NCBI GenBank assembly: GCA_964440915.1
Contig: CAYTTV010000078.1
Coordinates: forward strand, 1-13,138
Direction of reading: 5' to 3'
Length of the DNA: 13,138 bases
From: CAMPJM01 sp964440915
Lineage (GTDB): Bacteria; Bacteroidota; Bacteroidia; Cytophagales; Cyclobacteriaceae
Shown here one piece after another: positions 5,836 to 13,092 of the stretch (the stretch's first letter is position 1; each line of letters starts with the position of its first letter). The translations under genes were made by a program, and so were the position numbers. The notes beneath the pieces were generated by a model. That model made no database searches and had not been told where the DNA came from. It saw only the letters and a list, made by a program, of their open reading frames with translations.

Positions 5836-8800
5836 CTATTCGGCTAACTCACGCAAGTCCACTGGCACAACCCTAGAAACGCCTTGCTCGATCATGGTGA
5901 TGCCGTAAATGACATCTGTACTGGCCATGGTGCGCTTGTTGTGGGTGACGATGATGAATTGTGAGTCTTTGGAGAATTTTTTGATGATGTTGTTGAACTT
6001 ATCGATATTGGCATCGTCCAAAGGGGCATCTACCTCATCGAAGATACAAAATGGTGCCGGCTTGAGCAGGTAAATGGCAAATAGGAGGGAAGTGGCCGTT
6101 AGGGTCTTTTCCCCGCCGGAGAGCTGGTTGATGCTCAGGGGCCGTTTCCCTTTTGGCTTTGCCAGGATTTCTATGCTTGAGTCCAAGGGGTTGTCCGGAT
6201 CTGTCAGTTTAAGGTCGCAATCGTCCTCATCGGTAAATAAAGATCGGAAAACCACGATAAAGTTCTCCTTTATTTTTTGGAAGGCTTCCAAGAAAGTGAC
6301 TTTTGCCACGTCGTCTATTTCTTGGATAGTGTGCATTAAGGCAGTTTTTGCATTGATGAGGTCGTCTTTTTGAGTGGAGATAAAATCATGTCGCTCTTTG
6401 ATTTCTTCATAGGCTTCCATGGCCATGGGGTTGATTGGGCCTATCTTTTCCATGCGCTCTTTTGTTCCGGAGACCTTTTGCCGAAGCGCATCTTCAGATA
6501 GCAAAGCTATGGCTTTCTCTTCTTCTGAAAGCGCTTCGCTGTCTTCATCACTGCTTGCCATGATTTTTTCTAGATCGATATTGAATTCGACTGATAGTCT
6601 TTCTTTTACCGAACTTAAGTTGAGCTTGGAATCGTTGAGCTTGTTTTGTAACTCGAGAGAAAGCACATCAGATTGCTCGCGGTTTCGCTGAATTTCCCGC
6701 GCTGCTTTTTCCATTGTGTCAATATCGCCCCGAAGTGCATAATATTCTTTTTCAGCATCGGTTACCCCTTGCTCTATGGCTTCTTTCTCAGCATACATCT
6801 CCAAAAGCTCGTCTTCGTCGGTTTCTGCTCTGTCCAAAAGTGCTCTTACTTCATCTTCGGTTTGCTTGAGTATGTCCTGATTTTTTACGATCCGATCGCT
6901 GCTGCTTTCAAAGGTAGCTTGCTTATAGCCAATTTCTTGTTCGATACTATTGACCTTATTTTGCTGCTGATGAAAATGGAGGTTTTCTTGGTTGAAGGCA
7001 GCCGAGCGTTCAGCCAATAGACCATTCTCCACCACCAATTCATTGTTGATGAGATTGAGCCTCTTTTCATAATCGGCAAGCATGTCTTTTTCTTCTCTTG
7101 CTTGCGGTTGCAGTACGGCTATGTCCTCCGCCAGTTGTTCAAGCTGCTCTAATATGTCCTCTCGCTTGTTGCTGTTGTTGTTAAGCATTTGTGCCAACTG
7201 CTCATGCTTGGTCTTTACCGTTACATATTCTTGATTGACAAGATTGATGTCTTTTTGTAATGCCTCTATTGCCTCTTTATGGGTGTTCTTTTTGAGGGAT
7301 GCCAGTTCTACCTGCTTTTGCTCCAGGGTTCTCTTTATTTCCCCTATTTTCCCGTGAAGTTGCTTGATTTCCTTTTCTAGCTTTTCAAGGTTTTTTGCCC
7401 TTCCAATCCGTTTTCCTTCAAATAACCCAACGGAACCTCCAGAAATACTGTATTTTCTTCTAATTACTTTGCCGCTTTGTGTGATGAAAATGCTCTCATC
7501 ATCCAGCGGAATGTGTTGGTAATCGCCTTTTAGGAGATACACATCGTCTAGAATGAAAGATATCAATTTGGCATATTTGGGATCGTACTCGACTATTTCT
7601 GATGCAGGAATGGCATTGTCGAACATTTTCAGCGGAAAAGCCTGAAATTTCTCAAAACGCTCCAAGACAAAGAAATGGGCCTTTCCCTTAGCAGCATCGC
7701 TCAGCAGGTCTACGGCTTTGTAGGCCTGCTCTTCTGAGTCCACTATATAATAGTTCATATAGGGTTCCAGGAAATTCTCAATGGCTACCCTATAATTCTC
7801 TTCACAGGTAAGCACATCTGACAGGAGCGGCGTGTCCTTTGACCAATTGGTATGTTTTTTTAAAAACTTGATTGCTTCTGGAAACCCTTCAAGATTGTCT
7901 ACTAGAGACTTTGTAAGGTTAAATTCATTCTGAAGGGCATCTGCTCTACGGCTTTTTTGAGTAAGTTCTTCCCTAATTAATTCTATGGTAGATTCCGTCT
8001 CCTTGATTTGCTCTTGCAGTGCGTTTTCGGCCGCCCTCAAGGCATTGTACTGGTTGTTCTTTTCTTGAAGGTTTTGATACAATGCCTCTGTTTTTTCTTC
8101 AAACTCGCTCAGGTTGGCCGTTTGAGTGTCATTGTCGTAAGTGGTTTTTTCCAGTTCTTGCTTGAGCGTAGAGGACTGAAGCTGCTTTATTTCCAGGTCT
8201 TTTGCCAGTTGGTAGGAGGCTTCCTGTTTCTCTCTGAATGTTTTGTTGAGCGTATTGCCTTCCTCTTGTAGGGCAGTGGCCTTGGCTTTTTGCGTTTCCA
8301 AAGCTTCTCGAAGATTTTCTAACTTCAGCTCTACTTCTTGGAGCATCTTATCGCTGCTTTCTTTTTCACGTTGCAAGCTTTGCATGCTGAAGGCCGCTTT
8401 TTCGTTGCTTACCTTATCTTGTGCGATCTGCTCTTGCAGGCTTTTGATTTTATCATTTAGAAAGCGTAGCCTTTCATTTTTGATTTTATTGTCACTTTCG
8501 TATTGACGAATTTTGTGCACGTGCTCATTCAATGCCTTTTGTCTGGTAGACAATAGCTTCTCTTTTGTTACAAGCTCAGCCTTTGATTTTTCTACTGCAG
8601 CTTCTTTTTCGGCCAGTTGCTTGTTTAAAGAGGCTTTTTTGTCTTGTTCGCTCGCAATTTCCTTATTCAGGCGCGCAAATGTATCGGTCTCTTTTTGAAT
8701 TGTTTTTCTGGCTAATGCTACGCTTAGGTGCTTGTATTCTTCCTTTATCTGAAAATACCGTTGGGTTTGCTTGGCTTGCTTTTCTAATGATTTAAGGTTT

Positions 8801-9399
8801 TTGGTAATTTCAAAAAGTAGGTCCTCCACACGTTCCAAATCAGCATCGGTGCCTTCAAGTTTGCGCAAGGTTTCCTTTTTACGGACCTTGAACTTTGAAA
8901 TACCAGCGGCCTCTTCAAATAGTCCGCGACGTGAGTTGTCTTTATCGTTCAACAGATCGTCGACCATTTTCAATTCTATGATGGCATAGCTGTTGGAAGC
9001 AATTCCTGTGTCCAGAAAGAGGTTGGTGATGTCCTTCAGCCTACAAGTTATCCCATTCAGTTGGTACTCACTCTCGCCAGATCTGTAATACCGTCGGGTG
9101 ATAGTTACTTGTGAATACTCAGTAGGCAAGAGGTTTTTGGTGTTGTCGAAAGTAAGCGAAACTTCTGCTAGTTGTGTAGGCTTTCTTGTTTTCGTGCCAT
9201 TGAAAATTACGCTCTCCATTTTGTCGGAGCGCAGGGCTTTAGTTTTTTGTTCTCCCAGTACCCAACGAATTGCGTCGACCACATTGGACTTACCGCACCC
9301 ATTAGGACCCACTATGCCTGTGATGCCCGCATCAAAGTTAATGGTCATCTTATCCCCAAAACTCTTAAATCCCTTAATCTCTAATTTTGTTAGCTGCAT
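5836..9399 (-). CDS. smc: chromosome segregation ATPase SMC
   Basis: This is a full-length SMC protein of 1187 residues, the usual size. It forms the V-shaped dimer of the bacterial condensin, which with ScpA and ScpB loads on and folds the chromosome. The N-terminal ATPase half has FKSFGDK and Walker A GPNGCGKS (31-38), with LRSDKMESVIFNG (57-69). Two long coiled-coil arms (about 170-500 and 665-985) flank the hinge (about 505-660, with GFPEAI and the glycine-containing SISGGSVGLFEGKRIG). The C-terminal half carries GPINPMA (987-993), the ABC signature LSGGEKTL (1093-1100), and Walker B CIFDEVDAPLDD (1118-1129) with catalytic E1122, followed by the switch histidine in VTHNK. The ATG starts exactly at the conserved MQLTKLEIKGFKSF. 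No scpA/scpB is in the window. A perfect -7 box lies 28 bases upstream of the start codon. Confidence 0.98.
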   Translation of the reverse strand: MQLTKLEIKGFKSFGDKMTINFDAGITGIVGPNGCGKSNVVDAIRWVLGEQKTKALRSDKMESVIFNGTKTRKPTQLAEVSLTFDNTKNLLPTEYSQVTITRRYYRSGESEYQLNGITCRLKDITNLFLDTGIASNSYAIIELKMVDDLLNDKDNSRRGLFEEAAGISKFKVRKKETLRKLEGTDADLERVEDLLFEITKNLKSLEKQAKQTQRYFQIKEEYKHLSVALARKTIQKETDTFARLNKEIASEQDKKASLNKQLAEKEAAVEKSKAELVTKEKLLSTRQKALNEHVHKIRQYESDNKIKNERLRFLNDKIKSLQEQIAQDKVSNEKAAFSMQSLQREKESSDKMLQEVELKLENLREALETQKAKATALQEEGNTLNKTFREKQEASYQLAKDLEIKQLQSSTLKQELEKTTYDNDTQTANLSEFEEKTEALYQNLQEKNNQYNALRAAENALQEQIKETESTIELIREELTQKSRRADALQNEFNLTKSLVDNLEGFPEAIKFLKKHTNWSKDTPLLSDVLTCEENYRVAIENFLEPYMNYYIVDSEEQAYKAVDLLSDAAKGKAHFFVLERFEKFQAFPLKMFDNAIPASEIVEYDPKYAKLISFILDDVYLLKGDYQHIPLDDESIFITQSGKVIRRKYSISGGSVGLFEGKRIGRAKNLEKLEKEIKQLHGKIGEIKRTLEQKQVELASLKKNTHKEAIEALQKDINLVNQEYVTVKTKHEQLAQMLNNNSNKREDILEQLEQLAEDIAVLQPQAREEKDMLADYEKRLNLINNELVVENGLLAERSAAFNQENLHFHQQQNKVNSIEQEIGYKQATFESSSDRIVKNQDILKQTEDEVRALLDRAETDEDELLEMYAEKEAIEQGVTDAEKEYYALRGDIDTMEKAAREIQRNREQSDVLSLELQNKLNDSKLNLSSVKERLSVEFNIDLEKIMASSDEDSEALSEEEKAIALLSEDALRQKVSGTKERMEKIGPINPMAMEAYEEIKERHDFISTQKDDLINAKTALMHTIQEIDDVAKVTFLEAFQKIKENFIVVFRSLFTDEDDCDLKLTDPDNPLDSSIEILAKPKGKRPLSINQLSGGEKTLTATSLLFAIYLLKPAPFCIFDEVDAPLDDANIDKFNNIIKKFSKDSQFIIVTHNKRTMASTDVIYGITMIEQGVSRVVPVDLRELAE

Positions 9400-9427
9400 C
9401 CAAAAAGGTTATATCTGCCAAGAACAA

Positions 9428-9435
9428 CAAATTTA
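9428..9435 (-). promoter_or_regulatory. -7 promoter element for smc
   Basis: The minus strand reads TAAATTTG, a perfect TAnnTTTG, giving a predicted start near 9423 and a leader of about 20-25 bases. The -33 region is A/T-rich with no clear TTTG at normal spacing. It lies only 11 bases from the opposing -7 box at 9447-9454. Confidence 0.5.
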
Positions 9436-9446
9436 AAATTATTTAT

Positions 9447-9454
9447 TAGATTTG
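9447..9454 (+). promoter_or_regulatory. -7 promoter element for the small membrane protein gene
   Basis: The plus strand reads TAGATTTG, a perfect TAnnTTTG. It ends only 8 bases before the ATG at 9463, so transcription would start within a few bases of the start codon and the mRNA would be nearly leaderless. No -33 TTTG is seen at the usual distance. Confidence 0.45.
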
Positions 9455-9462
9455 CTTATAAT

Positions 9463-9951
9463 ATGGACAATATTCAATTAATACTCTACATCCTTTTCCT
9501 GGTGGGATATTTCATTTTTAAAATGGTCACTGGAAAAGGTAAAGCAGGACCACACCAAGAAGGGCGCGAAACTTTCGATACAGGAAATGCCCCACATGCG
9601 CCTCCCTATCAGGATGCCAGGTCATTAGAGGATATTTTGGAAGAAATTGTAACGGGAGAGAAAAAGCAAAAGAAGCCAGTGAAGGTTCAGGAAGAAAATC
9701 TGGAAAAGGCTTCTTGGTATGATGATAAGGATACGTTTTCAGAGTTTGAGAAAGCAGTAGCAGGAGCGGAGAAGTACGAATTACTGCATGAAAGGAAAAA
9801 AGCGCCAGAAATCAAGATAGGAGAAGTGGAAGATCTGGATGCGATAGAAGCCAACAATATTGCTGCTAATTCCTATACGGCAATGTTCAAAGACCTAGAC
9901 GGCGCTCAGAAGGCCATTGTAATGAGTGAGATCATCAATAGAAAATATTGA
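9463..9951 (+). CDS. single-pass membrane protein of unknown function
   Basis: The 162-residue protein starts with a membrane helix (about residues 4-21, IQLILYILFLVGYFIFKMV) that has almost no residues before it, followed by a basic, then highly charged and probably disordered cytoplasmic region (22-125), and a C-terminal helical segment ending in FKDLDGAQKAIVMSEIINRKY (142-162). A C-terminal DLxxAxKAIxxSEIxNRKY pattern is, from memory, common in small uncharacterised Bacteroidota membrane proteins. The N-out/C-in orientation is inferred from the positive charges after the helix. It is divergent from smc with overlapping promoter regions. I recognise no enzymatic motif, and a link to SMC function is only suggested by position. 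Confidence 0.85.
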   Translation: MDNIQLILYILFLVGYFIFKMVTGKGKAGPHQEGRETFDTGNAPHAPPYQDARSLEDILEEIVTGEKKQKKPVKVQEENLEKASWYDDKDTFSEFEKAVAGAEKYELLHERKKAPEIKIGEVEDLDAIEANNIAANSYTAMFKDLDGAQKAIVMSEIINRKY

Positions 9952-10042
9952 TGGGTTGGCCAATTCCCTAATCATTCTTACTTGCTATTTATAGTATTGC
10001 GCATTGGTTTATGGGTACATTATCTCATTGTTCCATTATTAT

Positions 10043-11314
10043 TTATGTCTTCTGTTTCTTCTTTTTTGCTGCTGGGAAGAGAATATTGTTAAGAATAAGT
10101 CGATATCCTGGTGAATTAGGATGAAGGTTCAAGTCTGTTGGCTCTTCCCCTACAAAATGTTTATAATCCTCAGGATCGTGTCCTCCATAAAATGTCCAGA
10201 AGCCTTTTCCGTAGATACCATGAATATAACGGGCTTCATCAATGGATTTGGTCTCACCCAAAACAATGACATCAGGCTTTATGAGAGAACCTTTGAATGC
10301 GGTGGTTTGGCCCATAAAACCTTTTATTGTGCGGGTATGGTTTTGGGTAAGCATCGTTGGGACTGGATCCCATTTAGCAGAGAATTCAAAAAGTGAAAAG
10401 TAGTCATTACCCTCTGACAGGCCTCTTTCCGCCTCTTGATTGTCTATGTCGGAATACTCATATTCAAATGGATCTTTTACCAAGCTAAAATTCTCAAATG
10501 CAAAGGTCTTAGAAAAATCAAGTTTTTCTTGGGCTCTCGGGTCTGCTGGATCTCCATCGTACATTCTTTCTACAATGTCCACACCCTCGGCTGCTAAGGC
10601 TATGTCATATGTATCCGTGGCAGAGCACATGGCAAATAGGAATCCCCCGCCTGATACAAAATCCCTTATTTTGTGCACAACACCCAGTTTTAGTTCCGAT
10701 ACTTTATTGTATCCATATTTTTTGGCCGTTGCCTCATACTCTCTTTGCTGCTCCTGATACCATGGTGCGTAACGATAATTCGCATAGAACTTGCCATACT
10801 GCCCTGTAAAGTCCTCGTGGTGCAGGTGAAGCCAATCGTATTTGGGCAGTTCTCCTTGCATTACTTCATCATCAAAAATCACATCGTAGGGGATTTCAGC
10901 ATAAGTAAGGGCCAAGGTTACCGCATCGTCCCAGGGCATTTTGCTTTTGGGCGAGTAGACAGCAATTTTAGGGGCCTTTTGGAGCTTCATTACATCAGTA
11001 TTGGATGATGGACTAGCAATTTCGGTAATGATTTGATTGGATTGTGCATCAGAAATAACATTATAGCTTACGCCTCTTACGATGAGCTCATTCTCTATTT
11101 TTTGGTAATGCTTGATCATAAAACTGCCTCCCCGGTAATTGAGTAGCCAGTCTGCTTCAACACCGTTTTCCAAAGCCCAATACGTTATGCCGTATGCTTT
11201 TAGGTGATTGCGCTGCTCATGGTCCATTTGAATGAGAATATAGGCTGGCTTTGCAATAAAAGGCGCGAAAAGCAAGGCTAATAACAAAAAGCTTTTGATC
11301 AATAGGGTTTTCAT
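10043..11314 (-). CDS. secreted protein of the Bacteroidota 'asparagine synthetase B'-named family; amidotransferase-like fold
   Basis: From the preferred ATG at 11314 the protein has 423 residues. It begins with a signal peptide (MKTLLIK, hydrophobic 5-21, cleavage probably near IAKPA). An in-frame ATG at 11335 is rejected since the perfect -7 box TATATTTG (11329-11322) lies between the two ATGs. The conserved start of the mature part (AYILIQMD, NHLKAYGITYW, WLLNYRGGSF) is typical of Bacteroidota proteins commonly annotated as asparagine synthetase B, yet I see no N-terminal catalytic Cys and no SGGxDS ATP-pyrophosphatase motif, so that name is misleading. Residues 224-234 (GFLFAMCSATD, Cys230) and YGGHDPED (His379) resemble the nucleophile elbow and histidine of class I amidotransferase/ThuA-like folds. 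The protein ends in a basic KKKKQKT tail. Function unknown; catalytic activity is inference. Confidence 0.85.
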   Translation of the reverse strand: MKTLLIKSFLLLALLFAPFIAKPAYILIQMDHEQRNHLKAYGITYWALENGVEADWLLNYRGGSFMIKHYQKIENELIVRGVSYNVISDAQSNQIITEIASPSSNTDVMKLQKAPKIAVYSPKSKMPWDDAVTLALTYAEIPYDVIFDDEVMQGELPKYDWLHLHHEDFTGQYGKFYANYRYAPWYQEQQREYEATAKKYGYNKVSELKLGVVHKIRDFVSGGGFLFAMCSATDTYDIALAAEGVDIVERMYDGDPADPRAQEKLDFSKTFAFENFSLVKDPFEYEYSDIDNQEAERGLSEGNDYFSLFEFSAKWDPVPTMLTQNHTRTIKGFMGQTTAFKGSLIKPDVIVLGETKSIDEARYIHGIYGKGFWTFYGGHDPEDYKHFVGEEPTDLNLHPNSPGYRLILNNILFPAAKKKKQKT

Positions 11315-11321
11315 ATCTTCA

Positions 11322-11329
11322 CAAATATA
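11322..11329 (-). promoter_or_regulatory. -7 promoter element that decides the start of the AsnB-like gene
   Basis: The minus strand reads TATATTTG, a perfect TAnnTTTG, ending 7 bases before the ATG at 11314. Transcription would start at or just before that ATG, which excludes the upstream ATG at 11335 and predicts a nearly leaderless mRNA. Confidence 0.45.
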
Positions 11330-11434
11330 GGCCATTGTGGGATGCTTTGAATGGGATAAGATATCATAAGGTTTTGGTCAAAAGGATACTTTCACAACAG
11401 ACAGTAAGAAAAAGATAAAACCTTCGTCTGGAGG

Positions 11435-11471
11435 TTATGTTTCTCCGCTATTCTAACTGCGAGAAGCATAA
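11435..11471. other. 11-bp hairpin in the divergent intergenic region
   Basis: TTATGTTTCTC (11435-11445) pairs with GAGAAGCATAA (11461-11471) with one G-U pair when read as plus-strand RNA; after a bulged C, two more GC pairs close a 10-base loop. It has no T-rich tail on the plus strand, so a terminator is unlikely there. It sits about 95 bases before the permease start and could be a leader structure or an operator; role unknown. Confidence 0.35.
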
Positions 11472-11479
11472 TTGACCGA

Positions 11480-11493
11480 TTATGTAAACATAA
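11480..11493. promoter_or_regulatory. short palindrome, possible regulator-binding site
   Basis: TTATGT and ACATAA face each other across two bases (11480-11493), a symmetric 6-2-6 arrangement typical of dimeric regulator sites. Its ATGTAAACATAA part (11482-11493) occurs on the opposite strand at 5312-5323 in the sensor promoter region. The role is inferred only from symmetry and position. Confidence 0.3.
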
Positions 11494-11532
11494 ACGAAAT
11501 TTGTATAAAAAATGCTATGGAAAGGTTATTTT

Positions 11533-11560
11533 CACGCTATATTCAATTTTTAAAAGCGTG
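11533..11560. other. 6-bp inverted repeat just before the permease start codon
   Basis: CACGCT (11533-11538) and AGCGTG (11555-11560) enclose a 16-base A/T-rich loop, ending 5 bases before the ATG at 11566. A hairpin here could affect translation start, but the stem is short and chance is possible. Confidence 0.25.
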
Positions 11561-11565
11561 TCTGC

Positions 11566-12798
11566 ATGAATATTTGGGAAAACATATTAGTAAGCCTCAA
11601 TTCGATTGGATCCAACTTACTTAGAACGATACTTACGGCATTGATTATCGCCATTGGCATTGCATCACTCGTTGGCATTCTCACGGCTATAGACGGTATG
11701 CAGCAGTCGATCAATGAAAATATGGCCAATTTAGGGGCCAATACTTTCAATATAGAAGCCCGTGGAGCAGGAGGGCAGTGGAGCCAACGCGGTGTGCAAG
11801 ATAAAGTTTATCCTCCTATCAACTACCAGGAATCGAAGAAGTTCAAAGAAAGGTATACTACTTCCACAGTGAGTGTTAGCACCAATGTCTCAGGTTCTGC
11901 AGAGGTGAAAGTGGGTTCAAAAAAGACCAATCCTAATGTGTCGGTTATCGGTGGTGACGGCGAATTCCTTTTATTGGAAGGTTACGATCTGGAAGAAGGC
12001 AGGAACTTTTCTGATATAGAGGTGAACAATGGTGCCAATGTAGCCATTATCGGTTCCGAGATTGTAAAGACATTATTTAACAATGAAACGCCTATCGATA
12101 AGGATGTTTCTTTGTTTGGTGGAAAGTATCGAGTGATAGGGGTAATAGCAGAACAAGGACAAACGAGCGGGGGAAGTGTAGACCGGTCGGTGCTGATCCC
12201 ACTTGAAAATTCCCGACGGATGGCACCTTCCAGCGGTATGCGGTTTGCCATTAAAGTCTCTGTTCCTAACCCAGCCCATATGGAGTTTGCTATGGGAGAG
12301 GCTACCGGGCTGATGCGTAGCGTCCGGCAGGATAAAATCGGGGAGGACAGCTCTTTTGAGGTAAAGCGGAATGAGACATTGGCAGAGAGCATGGCTGAAA
12401 TTACAGGCTACTTGAGATTGGGTGGCGGCGTGATTGGCTTTATCACTTTGCTGGGGGCTTCTATAGGATTGATGAATATCATGATGGTTTCAGTGACAGA
12501 ACGCACACGGGAAATCGGTGTAAGAAAGGCTCTCGGAGCAACGCCCCTAAGAATTAGACAACAGTTTTTGATAGAGGCTATTATAATTTGCCTCATTGGC
12601 GGAGTAGCCGGTATATTCCTAGGTATAATCATTGGCAATGTGGTCTCTAACCTTATCAGCGAAGGCGGGCTTATCATTCCATGGTTCTGGATGGTAGTAG
12701 GCGTTATCGTATGTATAGGGGTAGGTTTGGCATCGGGCTATTTTCCAGCCTACAAAGCTTCCAAGCTTGATCCTATAGAGTCCCTTAGGTTTGAATAG
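11566..12798 (+). CDS. MacB/FtsX-type ABC transporter permease
   Basis: The 410-residue protein has the standard layout of MacB-like permeases: a first membrane helix (about 20-42, TILTALIIAIGIASLVGILT), a periplasmic core domain (about 45-275, with DGEFLLLEGYDLEEGR and ALIIGSEI-type motifs), and an FtsX-type C-terminal unit with three helices (about 284-308, 333-358, 370-392). The cytoplasmic coupling segment VSVTERTREIGVRKALGA (308-325) and the terminal GYFPAYKASKLDPIESLRFE (391-410) are characteristic. Such permeases pair with a separate LolD/MacB-type ATPase and usually a periplasmic adaptor to export or extract substrates across the envelope by mechanotransmission. No ATPase or adaptor gene is in the window on either side, so the partner is either elsewhere or beyond base 13138. 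The substrate is unknown. No Shine-Dalgarno sequence precedes the ATG. Confidence 0.94.
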   Translation: MNIWENILVSLNSIGSNLLRTILTALIIAIGIASLVGILTAIDGMQQSINENMANLGANTFNIEARGAGGQWSQRGVQDKVYPPINYQESKKFKERYTTSTVSVSTNVSGSAEVKVGSKKTNPNVSVIGGDGEFLLLEGYDLEEGRNFSDIEVNNGANVAIIGSEIVKTLFNNETPIDKDVSLFGGKYRVIGVIAEQGQTSGGSVDRSVLIPLENSRRMAPSSGMRFAIKVSVPNPAHMEFAMGEATGLMRSVRQDKIGEDSSFEVKRNETLAESMAEITGYLRLGGGVIGFITLLGASIGLMNIMMVSVTERTREIGVRKALGATPLRIRQQFLIEAIIICLIGGVAGIFLGIIIGNVVSNLISEGGLIIPWFWMVVGVIVCIGVGLASGYFPAYKASKLDPIESLRFE

Positions 12799-12844
12799 AA
12801 AAGTAGTAGACAATCGACAAGTTATAAGCAAGGAAAATGGACAT

Positions 12845-12864
12845 AAGGCTAGAGCTCTAGCCTT
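12845..12864. repeat. perfect 20-bp palindrome after the permease gene
   Basis: AAGGCTAGAGCTCTAGCCTT is fully symmetric and starts 47 bases after the permease stop. As RNA it would form an 8-bp stem with a 4-base loop. The bases after it (CAAATGAAAA) are not T-rich, so it is a weak candidate terminator. GGCTAGAG/CTAGCC resembles the GGCTAAAGCC motifs further on, suggesting membership of the same repeat group. Confidence 0.5.
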
Positions 12865-12920
12865 CAAATGAAAATAGGCAGAGGGCAATTGGTTGCATGC
12901 AAGTTTCATAGTTATGGGCA

Positions 12921-13092
12921 ATCCCGAAGGGATGGAATGACTGTAGCCCAAATGCAGGCATGTACCACCAACCCTGAAAGGGTGACATTTTGGTCCGCCA
13001 GAGCATAGTGCTAGTGCTGGACAACCATTACAATGTTTGGCTAAAGCCGTGACACTCCGGCTTCCTGCATAGAATGGGCTAAAGCCGCATTC
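12921..13092. repeat. cluster of short palindromic intergenic repeats
   Basis: The 340-base stretch after the permease gene holds no reading frame I believe in. It contains a series of small palindromes: ATCCC-GAA-GGGAT (12921-12933), ACCCT-GAA-AGGGT (12971-12983), GGCTAAAGCC (13039-13048), AAGCCG with CGGCTT (13044-13049 and 13058-13063), and GGCTAAAGCC again (13077-13086) flanked by GAATG/CATTC. The two GAA-loop hairpins share loop and size. From memory, CCCGAAGGGA, CCCTGAAAGGG and GGCTAAAGCC recur between genes in many Bacteroidota, some as REP-like elements. No transposase is in the window. Confidence 0.6.

Noticed and set aside
6074..9436. Numerous plus-strand reading frames opposite smc
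   Set aside because: They are antisense shadows of the smc coiled-coil codons, serine/leucine/phenylalanine-rich, with no domain of their own.
9956..9963. TTGGCCAA palindrome between the convergent small membrane protein and AsnB-like genes
   Set aside because: It has no loop or T-tract and cannot act as an intrinsic terminator; an 8-base palindrome is expected by chance.
10043..11335. Calling this gene asnB
   Set aside because: No N-terminal nucleophile Cys and no SGGxDS ATP-pyrophosphatase motif; the protein has a signal peptide, which does not fit a cytoplasmic asparagine synthetase.
11500..11534. Possible promoter for the permease gene (TTTG at 11500-11503, TATTTTCA at 11527-11534)
   Set aside because: The -7 match misses two of six conserved positions and the spacing is long.
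12845..13092. CRISPR array
   Set aside because: The palindromic units differ in sequence, have no regular spacing or unique spacers, and no cas gene is near.
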